A stretch of DNA of 64,000 bases, from NCBI GenBank assembly GCA_032622095.1, contig CP136065.1, positions 215,182,151 through 215,246,150 on the forward strand, written 5' to 3'. This stretch comes from Siphonodentalium dalli (lineage: Eukaryota > Mollusca > Scaphopoda > Gadilida > Siphonodentaliidae). The stretch's first letter is position 1; each line of letters opens with the position of its first letter. The notes under the pieces were generated by a model, which searched no databases, was not told the origin of the DNA, and worked only from the letters and a program-made list of their open reading frames with translations. This document shows, in pieces, positions 32,601 through 45,200 of this stretch. Position numbers and translations under genes: made by a program.

Positions 32601-35600
32601 CATGGCAGGGTGCAGACCCGCTAAAATCATATCCACAAAGCCAACCGCGTGCTAAAATATTTTGAGGAACTGTATAAGATTAATAGTAAATACATACCAC
32701 AGAAATAATCCGCATTAGTCTATTGTTGTCATGTTGACCGATTCGAGTCAGCTTCCGCTCCACTGTCCATCGGCACTGAGTGTGAGTGTGACTGTCTCCA
32801 GTCCAGTGAAAAGAAAATGAAATCAAATTATAACCAGTTATCTACACTTCCAGTCACACATTCTCGAGAAATGTGCAGATCATCACAATTTAATAAACAC
32901 TGATGTGTGTAATGACCCACTAGAACCAAACATGTTTTTGAGGAGGCGGTCTAATCCGATTCCATTCGAATTTCGAGTCGATAATTTGGAGACTGGCTGT
33001 CAGTCTTCACTCCAGAACATTCAGAATTCATGCAAGTCGTCATAGAACGTAGAAGCTCGCGTGTAAACACAGCAATATATGCATACATGTAAATAAGAAT
33101 ATTCAAATTTAAATCCCACCACAAAGTAAAACGCTTCCGAGCCGAATTTACCTTCAAGCGATGCATGAACGATTTGAACTTGAAGAGGCGCCTTGTTTAC
33201 GATGACGTCATTTCGCGCGTGCGTTGCTTCCCAACTTAACCCTTTCAAGTTTCAACGGCATTTCAATTGGTTGAAATTGAAAATGTCTCAAGTTTCAGCT
33301 CCACTTGAATCTAGCTACCCAATAAGCAGAAAACCTCTTAGTTTTATCAATTAGAACTCTAATTTTATTGACGATATGAGATCAACATCATACTATGAAA
33401 CTCATTATGGCGGTGTTATCCAAGCGTGTGATTTGATCATGATTATAATTTTATTTTGCGATCAAACGTCAGTGCATCTCAGCAGAAACGCATGGGCAAT
33501 AGTTCAGTTCAGCAGAAACGCATGAGTCCTACGATCATAGTACAACCACCTGACGAGCTTCGCCGCGTCGGTTAGTGTGTGAAAAAATTTGGATAATGGA
33601 AAATTTGTCTACAAGTTTCTTAAAAATAAACATTTCACCAACTTGATAATTCATTCAATGATAGGTCATTGTCATGATAACGTTACGGGGTTTTTGTTTT
33701 CAAATTCAAGAAGGCATCTAAAACTGTTGATATATAGTAGGTTAAATACATACATGTTGAACCTGCACAGTATCGGTCGACGATAAGTATCTAATCTGGC
33801 TAATAGATCATCACATGTACATGGTACAAATGTAATTTTATATATCGATTGTGAGTGGCGATTTAGACCAAATGCCGCAACGTTTTGCTGAATGGTTCGA
33901 TCTCGTCGGTTTGTTATGTTAAGCAGGTCCCCGAAATTGTGATAAACTTACCCAGGTTAATAACATTTCATGTATAGCAACCGAATGTTAGATTTTTTGT
34001 TTGCGATAAAAATGACCACATACAGTACTAAACTTTCTTAATGTATAGTCAACGAGTTCTGTCACCTGTCAAAACTGAACAGATCGCGTTCATATTGTGA
34101 GATTTGCTTAACCTGGGTAACTTTATCATAATTCTCCCCAACCTGGATAATTTTATCTCAATTTCGAGAACCTGGGTAACTGTATCACACACACTGGTGA
34201 GAGTGTCTAAAGCAGCCAGAGTATTGGCCGAGCTAATGTAGCACCATATTGATTACGGTGGAACAACCGTTACTGTTGTGTTCTTTATTCCTCCAGATTA
34301 TTCCACACATGGCGCAAGGTCGATGGGTTTCCATATATATGTGTCCAATTCGTCTTCTTTATCAAGTTGGAATTCAATTACGCTGTGTTACCAAGACAGG
34401 AGCAGCAGCTACGAGATTATATATAACATCGACTGCACGAACATGATGGCGGGAAGATACGTCATTATTATGATACCTGGGAGCAACAAGTATTTAGGCT
34501 TCTACGAAATGGAAGTATACGGTATGTTCACAGTGATCCAACGATGCACTTATTTATACACAATTTATATAGATTAATATGATCATGTACGTAAACGTAA
34601 TTTGCGACCGCTTGTTACTGTTCATGGGATTATCGGATGAATTGTTATCTTTATAGCAGGATTTGATGATAAACCCTAAGGGTGGATACACGCATGCATG
34701 TAATCTCTGTAATTATCGTGTATTTGGCGTTTTACATGGATCATACAGACGATGTAATATATGTCCACTGACATCTCAATCATTGCCTACGTGTTGAACT
34801 CACTGAGTTCTAGTTCCAATTAAGTCGAAATGTAGATAAGCTGTTATCTTGGACCGAGTCGCCAGGCCACTTAAAATAATTGTTCGTGGGATAACCCATA
34901 TGGTAGACTTTCTATTTAAATAATTACCAGTCCTTTCTTATTTATAGCAGTGGTGGATCAGGATTTCCCCGACGCATGCGGGGGCTATATATGACCCCGA
35001 AAGCTACCAGGTGGGGGTGGCTAACTCTGAGCTATTTAAGTAAAACATATCATATTGTACCTTCTTGCCCAGATTATTCCGACCGATACATTCAACTAAG
35101 TCCCTTAGCGATTTGAAGCGTTCGAGACCCCACACAAACAAGCATCATGGTTGAAAATGTTCTACATCAAGCCTGTATATGCCAGACGTATGGCTTCTGG
35201 TGTTCGTGCATTCATAAAATGCCAGATATCACACAGACTTGACTAATGTCCGCATCCGTAAGAGAAGACATGTTTTGGACTGGCCTTAAATGTACTGATA
35301 GAAGACAATTTGACTTCGCTTAGCACTACTCCCTTGTCTGGCCTGTTAACAATGAACCGCTCGCGCGCAGGTGATTAATGTTGTCAATTTTTGGTGTGAC
35401 CATGCAAAATACATGTATTTAACATACAGAAATTACATGCATGTGTGTATCCACCCTTGTAATGGGACACAAGAAAACGATATATACAATGTATGTAAAT
35501 AATCACATATAACGTAAATGTGGATATTTAGCCTGCCATGTAATACGAGTCTCAGCTGTCTGGCCATCGACGCAGTCCTGTCTGGACTTTTGCGCGCCGG

Positions 35601-38600
35601 TGTAGGTAGTGACGTCATGACGCCTTTACTGGTTTTCCAAGAAGCAATCTTAAAATGACTCTGCGATCTTTTAATCGGAACTTAAAGTTTCCGTTTGTCG
35701 GCCTTGAACTTTGAGAATATTTCATCAATCTTTTAGGCGGAAATACCGTTAGAAAATTCAAGATAATATGTAAACGGCCAGCAAGGTCGCTAGATTTCTC
35801 TTTCGGTGTAAATATTTTTAATAATTTTATGAAATATGTAAACAAAACTTTTTCATGCAATTTAACTTTTAAATTTTACGCGATTTGTTTTGGTTTTTCA
35901 ATGAGTTAATTGTGCCTTTTTAATTTTGTTTTTCAATTTTACCCGATTTGTTTTTGTTTTTCAATGAACCCGTCCATGACACTTCCCGTATTTGTTTTGG
36001 TTTTTCAATGAGTTAATTGTGCCTTTTCAATTTTGTTTTTCAATTTTACCCGATTTTGTTTGTTTTTCAATGAACCGTCCATGACACTTCCCGTATTTAG
36101 CAAGTTTGAGCTCAATCGGTTCGAGTCTATAAAGGACACACACATATTTATGACACTTCCCGTAGGTAGCAAGTTTGAGCTCAATCGGCATTCCCTGGAA
36201 TTTCCCAGTCAATATTTAGCAAGTTTGAGCTCAATCGGTTCGAGTCTATAAAGGACATACTCATATATATGACACTTCCCGTAGGTAGCATGTTTGAGCT
36301 CAATCGGCATTCCCTGGAATTTCCCAGTCACCAACGCGGCGTAATTTTGGTTCATATATAGAGACCCGGTTGTCATGTGTAGTAAAGATGTCTTATAAGC
36401 CGACATTGCCGTGGGGATGCCCGTTCCTACACGCGTTTTCGATTCTATGAAGTACCCACATATATACGGAAGTCTCAAATTATATAGTAGATTGGCAGAT
36501 TCCAGTAGCTTTATAACGGTATATCTGGGGAGAAATCTGATGATGTATTCGTGATTATCTGGGATGATTTCGGTATATACCGAACTGTAAAAACAAAGCG
36601 CGCCATCCGTGCTCGCAGGGTTGGTCAGAAACAAATGTTTTTAAAATTTAATTTATGTTCCGTATATCTCTCTGCAGATGCTAATAACGTTGAATGGCAA
36701 ACAGACGCTCTTTATAGCGATGCGACAAAAACAAACGCTCATTAAATAATCACTTGATTAACCCACGCCGTGCCTTTGTGGTGATTTGGGAGTGGATAAA
36801 GGGTGCTCTGAGCTTCTCCAAAACGCGACCACGGCGGTATCGGTTGGATTTTACACTTACATACGAAATTTGAGCTCAATCTGTACACGCGTTTTCGATT
36901 CTATGAAGTACACACACACATATATAAGAAGTCTCAAAATATATAGTACTAGCAGGTTAGCCCGCCACCGGCGGCTTGTCCGAAACATGACATTTTTTTT
37001 ATATTTTTTTTTAATTTTTAGCTCCACGCGTTTTAATAAGAAAAATTTGTACCCGGTAGCTCCACCCGTTTCCGAGATCTGGTCTGCGCATGCGCGAAGC
37101 TGGCGTCGCACGGGCTCGGCGACCCGATAAAATTCGTACCCGGGGCAAGATACATTCACATACCAAATTTCAAGTCGATAGCTCCACCGGTTTCCGAGAT
37201 CTCGTCTGCGCATGCGCGAAGCTGGCGTCGCACGGACTCGGCGACCCGATAAAATTTGTTTCCGGGGCAAGATACATTCACATAGCAAATTTCAAGTCGA
37301 TAGCTCCACCCGTTTGCGAGATAACGCATTCTTTGTTTTTCAATGAGTTAATTCATGGTACCCGTCCTCCCCGTCCTAAACTTCAGAGCGGACAGTCAAT
37401 TAATCCCGTCGTGAAATCCCTCTGCATAATATTTCGAGCTCTTAGATCAATTCTGCCCTTTTAGTTGCATTTCGTCCGCATCCGTATTTCGGACGCATGG
37501 GGTCAGTCGTTTAGCCACGTCCATTGGAATCCGCATCGGACGCATGGGGTATCGTTTAGCCACGTCCATTGCAATAAAGAGCGTTAATTGTTAAAACCTC
37601 CGTATAAGGTATAGATAAAGAGCGTTATTGTCTTAACCCCCCGCCGTGCCTTTGCGGTGATTTGGGAGTGGATAAAGGGTGCTCAGAGCTTCTCGAAAAC
37701 ACCACTACGGCGGTGTCGGTGGGATTTTACACTTACATACGAAATTTGATCTCAATCTGTACACGCGTTTTGGATTCTATGAAGTACACACACACACACA
37801 TACACACATATATACGAAGTCTCAAAATATATAGTACTAGCCGATGAGCCCGACGTTGTTCGGGCTATTCAAAAAAAAAATTTCAAGTCGATACCTATTC
37901 AAAAACCAAATTTCAAGTCGATAGCTCCACCCGTTTCCGAGATCTCGTCTGCGCATGCGCGAATGACGGGCCCGGCGACCCGATAAAATTCGTATCCGGG
38001 GCAAGATACATTCACATAGCAAATTTCAAGTCGCTAGCTCCATCCGTTTCCGAGATCTCGTCTGCGCATGCGCGAATCACGGGCACGGCGACCCGATAAA
38101 ATTCGTATCCGGGGCAAGATACATTCACATAGCAAATTTCAAGTCGATAGCTCCACCCGTTTCCGAGATCTCGTCTGCGCATGCGCGAAGCTGGCGTCGC
38201 ACGGGCTCGGCGACCCGATAAAATTCGTATCCGGGGCAAGATACATTCACATACCAAATTTCAAGTCGATAGCTCCACCCGTTTCCGAGATCTCGTCTGC
38301 GCATGCGCGAAGCTGGTGTCGCACGGGCTCGGCGACCCGATAAAATTCGTATCCGGGGCAAGATACATTCACATAGTAAATTTCAAGTCGATAGCTCCAC
38401 CCGTTTCCGAGATCTCGTCTGCGCATGCGCGAAGCGGGCGCCGCACGGGCTCGCCAATACGACAACGTTCACCGCCTGGTCAAACTACACACACGTACCA
38501 AGTTTCGTCCCGATGGGTCGAGAGTCGTAGATTTGTATAAATGACAAACATACAGACAGACAAACATACAGACAAACAGACAGAGGTCTTCAAAATATAT

Positions 38601-41600
38601 ATGAGATAGACTAGCAGATTAGCCCGCCACTGGCGGCATTCGTCCCACGGCTTTGTTTCAGAAACATGACATTTTTGTAATTATTTTGTTTTTATTTATT
38701 TTTGTTTTTTATTTTTGAATATGAATTTAATGTTTTTTAAATTTAATATATTTTGTTTCTGAATTGTTTTTTTATTGTTAATTTTTTTTAATTTTAAATT
38801 GTTTTAATTAAATTGTAAATTGTTTTAATTATTTTTTTTTGTTTCTGGCGGAAAAATTTACCCGTAGAAATCCCCCCTTCCTAGGAACGACAGACAACGC
38901 ATTCTTTGTTTCGTGAAATCTCTCTACGATAACATTGCATTGAATTTAAAACAAACGCTTCCCGTCGGGAAATCTGTCTTCGGGTCGTTGTTGTTGGCAC
39001 CACGGCTCCCCGAAAACTCTCACATTGCCGAAAACGTGTATTTAGTAATATCGTTGTTGTTGATATTTACGGCTTGGGGGCAATTTTCTTATTTAGCAAG
39101 TTTGAGCTCAATCGGTTAGAGTCTATAAAGGACACACTCATATATATGACACTTCCCGTGGGTAGCAAGTCTGAGCTCAATCGGCATTCCCTGGAATTTC
39201 CAGTAGATTGGCAGATTCCAGTAGCTTTATAACGGTATATCTGGGGAGAAATCGTGATTATCTGGGATGATTTCGGTATATACCGAAGGTATATACTAAA
39301 AAACAAAGCGCGCCATCCGTGCTCGCAGGGAATAAATTTCGAGCGATAACGTTTGCGTTCCCGTATAACTATGCAGATGCGAATAACGTTGAATGGGAAA
39401 CAGACGCTCTTTATAGAGATGCGTCAAAAACAAACGCTCATTAAATAATCACTTGATTAACCCCCGCCGTGCCTTTGCGGTGATTTGAGATTGGAGAACG
39501 GGTGCTCTGAGCTTCTCTAAACCGCGACCACGGTCGTGTTGGTGGGATTTGACACTTACATAGGAAGTTTGAGCTCAATCTTTACACGCGTTTCGGATTC
39601 TATGAAGTACATATATACGAAGTCTCAAAATATATAGTACTAGCCGATGAGCCCGACGTTGTCCGGGCTATTCAAAAACCAAATTTCAAGTCGATAGCTC
39701 CACCCGTTTCCGAGATCTGGTCTGCGCATGCGCGAAACTGGTGTCGCACGGGCTCGGCGACCCGATAAGATTCGTATCCGGGGCAAGATACATTCACATA
39801 CCAAATTTCAAGTCGATAGCTCCACCAGTTTCCGAGATCTCGTCTGCGCATGCGCGAAGCTGGCGTCGCACGGGCTCGGCGACCCGATAAAATTCGCATC
39901 CGGGGCAAGATACATTCACATAGCAAATTTCAAGTCGATAGCTCCACCCGTTTCTGAGATCTCGTCTGCGCATGCGTGAAGCGGGCGCCGCACGGGCTCG
40001 CCAATACGACAACGACGACCGCCTGGTCAAACTACACTCACGTACCAAGTTTCGTCCCGATCGGTCAAGAATCGTAGATTTGTATTAATGACAGACAGAC
40101 AGACAGACAGACAAACAAACAAACAAACAGAGGTCTTCAAAATATATATGAGATAGATAGACTAGCATGTTAGCCCGCCACTGGCGGCATTCGTCTCATG
40201 GCTTTGTTTCAGAAACATTACATTTTTTAAATTTAACCAAATTTCAAGTCGATAGCTCCACCCGTTTCCGAAATCTGGTCTGCGCATGCGCGAATCTTGC
40301 GTCGCACGGGCTCGGCGACCCGATAAAAATCGTACCCGGGGCAAGATACATTCACATAGCAAATTTCAAGTCGATAACTCCACCCGTTTCCGATATCTTG
40401 TCTGCGCACGCGCTGCACGGGCGTCGCACGGACTCGGCGACCCGATAAACTTCGTACCCGGGACAAGATACATCCACAGTCGATAGCTCCACCCGTTTCC
40501 GAGATAACGCATTCTTTGTTTTTCAATGAGTTAATTCATGGTACCCGTCCTCCCCGTCCTAAACTTCAGAGCGGACAGTCAATTAATCCCGTCGTGAAAG
40601 TCGAGATAATTGCATTTCGTCCGCATCCGTATTTCGGACGCATGGGGTCAGTCGTTTAGCCACGTCTATTGGAATCCGCATCCGTATTTCGGACGCATGG
40701 GGTCAGTCGTTTAGCCACGTCCATTGCAATAAAGAGCGTTGATTGTTAACTCCTCCGTATAAGGTCAATATAAAGATCGTTGATGTCTTAACCACCACAG
40801 TGCCGTTTTTTTGTGACTGAGTTTGGAGAACGGGTGTTCCGAGCTTCTCCAAAACGCGACCACGGCGGTGTCGGTGGGATTTTACACTTACATAGGAAGT
40901 TTGAGCTCAATCTGTACACGCGTTTTCGATTCTATGAAGTACCCACATACACATATACACACATACACATATATATATATACGTAGTTCTCAAATTATAT
41001 AGTAGACTAGCAGGTTAGCCCGCCACTGGCGGCATTCGTCTCATGGCATTGTTTCAGAAACATGACATTTTATAAATTTAACCAAATTTCAAGTCGATAG
41101 CTCCACCCGTTTCCGAGATCTGGTCTGCGCATGCGCGAATCTTGCGTCGCACGGGCTCTGCGACCAGATTAAATTCGTATCCGGGGCAAGATACATTCAC
41201 ATAGCCAATTTCAAGTCGATAGCTCTACCCGTTTCCGAGATCTCGTCTGCGCACGCGCTTCACGGGCGTCGCACGGGCTCGGCGACCCGATAAAATTCGT
41301 ATCCGGGGCAAGATACATTAACATACCAAATTTCAAGTCGATAGCTCCACCCGTTTCCGAGATTTCGTCTGCGCATGCGCGAAGCTGGCGTCGCACGGGC
41401 TTGGCGACCCGATAAAACTTGTATCCGGGACAAGATACATTCACATAGCAAATTTCAAGTCGATATCTCCACCCGTTTCCGAGATTACGCATTCTTTGTT
41501 TTTCAATGAGTTCATTCATGGTTCCCGTCCTCCCCGTCCTAAACTTCAGAGCGGACAGTCAATTAATCCCGTCGTGAAAGTCGAGATAATTTCATTTCGT

Positions 41601-42227
41601 CCGCATCCGTATTCCGGACGCATGGGGTCAGTCGTTTAGCCACGTCCATTGCAATAAAGAGCGTTGATTGTTAACACCTCCGTATATGGTCAATATAAAG
41701 ATCGTTGATGTCTTAACCACCACAGTGCCGTTTTTTGTGACTGAGTTTGGAGAACGGGTACTCTGAGCTTCTCCAAAACGCGACCACGGCGGTGTCGGTG
41801 GAATTTTACACTTACATAGGAAGTTTGAGTTCAATCTGTACACGCGTTTTCGATTCCATGAAGTACCCACATACATGTACATATATACACACACACATAT
41901 AAATAAACGGAAGTCTCAAATTATATAGTAGATTAGCAGGTTAGCCCGCCAAGTCGATAGCACCCGTTTCCGAGATCTCGTCTGCGCATGCGCGAAGCTG
42001 GTGTCGCACGGGCTCGGCGACCCGATAAAATTCGTATCCGGGGCAAGATACATTCACATAGCAAATTTCAAGTCGATAGCTCCACCCGTTTCCGAGATCT
42101 CGTCTGCGCATGCGCGAAGCGGGCGCCGCACGGGCTCGCCAATACGACAACGTTCACCGCCTGGTCAAACTACACACACGTACCAAGTTTCGTCCCGATC
42201 GGTCGAGAATCGTAGATTTGTATTAAT

Positions 42228-42263
<36 letters not shown>

Positions 42264-45200
42264 AACAAACATACAGACAGAGGTCTTCAAAATATATATG
42301 AGAATAGATAGATAGACTAGCAGGTGGACCCGACTTCGTCCGGGCTATTTCCCCTCTGCTTTTCGGCGAATTGCGCGATTTGACCTTGAATTGTCCATTT
42401 TGAAGGTCAAGGTCAGGTGGGGTCACGATTTGACCCGTCCAAAACACTGCCCGGACAAAAGTACACGACAAAAGTACCCGTCGAAATCCATCCTGTTTAA
42501 CACGATCTGATCTTGAATTGATCATTTTGAAGGTCAAAGTCAGGTCGGGGTCACGATTCGACCCGTCCAAAACACTCAGTGGACAAAAGTAACCATATGT
42601 ATCAAATTTCGTGGAAATCCCATCGAAATTCGCGATTTTACCTTGAATTGACCCGATGTCAAGGTCACGTCGCACGGGAAAATGAATATGTTTATGAGAC
42701 TCCCCATACGGAAGTATCCCTAGATACTAATTTTCATCGAAATCCCGCGATATTCGGGCGTTTGACCTTGAAATGACCCGATTTCAAGGTCAATGTCACG
42801 TCGCACGGGCAAATTAATAGGCCTATGTCACCCCCGGCCGAAAATACCTCCACATACCAAGTTTCATCGAAATCGGGTCGGCCGTTTTCGAGTTCATCGA
42901 TTACACACACACACACACACACACAGATCTTCCAAAATATATAATAGACTAGAAGGTGACCCGAGTTCGTCCTGGCTTTGACCTTTAATTGTCCATTTTG
43001 AAGGTCAAGGTCAAGTGGGGTCACGATTTGACCAGTCCAAAACACTGCCCGGACAAAAGTACCCGACAAACGTGCCCGTCAAAATCCACCCTGTTTTACC
43101 AGATTTTACCTTGAATTGATCATTTTAAATGTCAAGGTCAGGTCGGGGTCACGATTGGACCCGTCCAAAACACCCAGTGGACTAAATTAACCCTATGTAT
43201 CAAATATCGTCGAAATCCCTTCAAAATTCGCGATTTGACCTTGAATTGACCCGATTTCAAGGTCAAGATCACGTCGCACGGGCAAATTAATATGCCTATG
43301 TCACTCCCCGGCCGAAAATACCCCAAACATACCAAGTTTCATCGAAATCGGGTCGAAATCGGGTCGGCCGTTTTCAAGTTCATCGATTACACACACACAC
43401 ACACAAACACACAGATCTTCCAAAATATATAATAGACTAGCCGATGAGCCCGACGTTGTCCGGGCTATTCAAAAACCAAATTTCAAGTCGATAGCTCCAC
43501 CCGTTTCCGAGATCTGGTCTGCGCATGCGCGAAGCTGGCGTCGCACGGGCTCGGCGACCCGATAAAATTCGTATCAGGGGCAAGATACATTCACATACCA
43601 AATTTCAAGTCGATAGCTCCATCCGTTTCCGAGATCTCGTCTGCGCATGCGCGAAGCTGGCGTCGCACGGCGACCCGATCAAATTCGTATTCGGGGCAAG
43701 ATACATTCACATACCAAATTTCAAGTCGATAGCTCCACCCGTTTCCGAGATCTCGTCTGCGCATGCGCTGCGCGGGCGTCGCACGGGCTCGCCAATACGA
43801 CAACGACCACCGCCTGGTCAAACTACACACACGTGCCAAGTTTCGTCCCGATCGGTGGAGAATCGTAGATTTGTATAAAGGACAGACAGACAGACAGACA
43901 GACAGATTGTATCAAAATATATAAGAGACTAGCCGATGAGCCCGACGTTGTCCGGGCTATTCAAAATGTATATAAGAAAAATTCTGGGCAGCCATAACAG
44001 ATGATTTCAGCTGTTTTCTATTTCTCTATGGGCATCTTCTGAGGCACTATACAAATAATCGGTGACTCGAAAATTATCGACTTGAAATTTGGTTCTTGAA
44101 TAGCCCGGACAACGTCGGGCTCATCGGCTAGTCTCATATATATTTTGAAGACCTCTGTTTGTCTGTTTGTCGGTATGTTTGTCTGTCATTTATACAAATC
44201 TACGATTCTCGACCGATCGGGACGAAACTTGGTACGTGAGACGATACAATTCGTATCCGGGGCAAGATACATTCACATACCAAATTTCAAGTCGATAGCT
44301 CCACCCGTTTCCGAGATCTCGTCTGCGCATGCGCGAAGCTGGCGTCGCACGGGCTCGGTGACCCGATAAAATTCGTATCCGGGGCAAGATACATTCACAT
44401 ACCAAATTTCAAGTCGATAGCACCACCCGTTTCCGATATATCGTCTGCTCATGCGCGAAGCTGGCGTCGCACGGGCTCGGTGACCCGATAAAATTCGTAT
44501 CCGGGGCAAGATACATTCACATAGCAAATTTCAAGTCGATAGCTCCACCCGTTTCCGAGATCTGGTCTGCGCATGCGCGAAGCTGGCGTCGCACGGGCTC
44601 GGCGACCCGATAAAATTCGTATCCGGGGCAAGATACATGTACATTCACATAGCAAATTTCAAATCGATAGCTCGACCCCTTTCCGAGATCTCGTTTGCGC
44701 ATGCGCGAAGCGGGCGCCGCACGGGCTCGCCAATACGACAACGTCCACCGCCTGGTCAAACTACACACACGTACCAAGTTTCGTCCCGATCGGTCGAGAA
44801 TCCTAGATTTGTATAAATGACATACAGACAGACAGACAGACAGACAAACAGAGGTCTTCAAAATATATATGAGATAATAGAGTGAATGCGAGCGTTTATT
44901 TATATACAGCATGTCAATAGTGAGCGATAAGCAAAACAATCGTCAACGTGGCGATATTTTAGGCGAGTGATTCACGGTGACCCATTCAACGCCGAAATCT
45001 TGAGAGGCGAGGACTAGAAAGCGATATACCGGTATCTTGTGAACAACTTGGGGGCATTTCTAACCAAAGTTCTTTTAGTGGGGTCTCCCGTGTTGATTAT
45101 TTTGCGTATCGCACCCACTTTACCTATTGTTTGTTTACATACATGGCATTTGTTTAGTTAACACTAAGAGTATTAACATGACAACACCGATATTTATGAT

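Larger units (their letters stand above)
29683..34296 (+). other. Intron 1
   Basis: Contains a dispersed repeat copy (30,160-30,590), the first TTAAGCGC palindrome array (31,377-31,935), a long inverted repeat (32,056-32,454), and a smaller inverted repeat (33,930-34,170). The rest is AT-rich and unremarkable. Frames at 31,146, 31,791, 32,075 and 33,589 are chance openings. Confidence 0.7.

Noticed and set aside
15701-44874. CRISPR-like interpretation of 120-bp regular repeats
   Set aside because: No repeat/spacer alternation; units are contiguous, eukaryotic context, and ends match Helitron termini.
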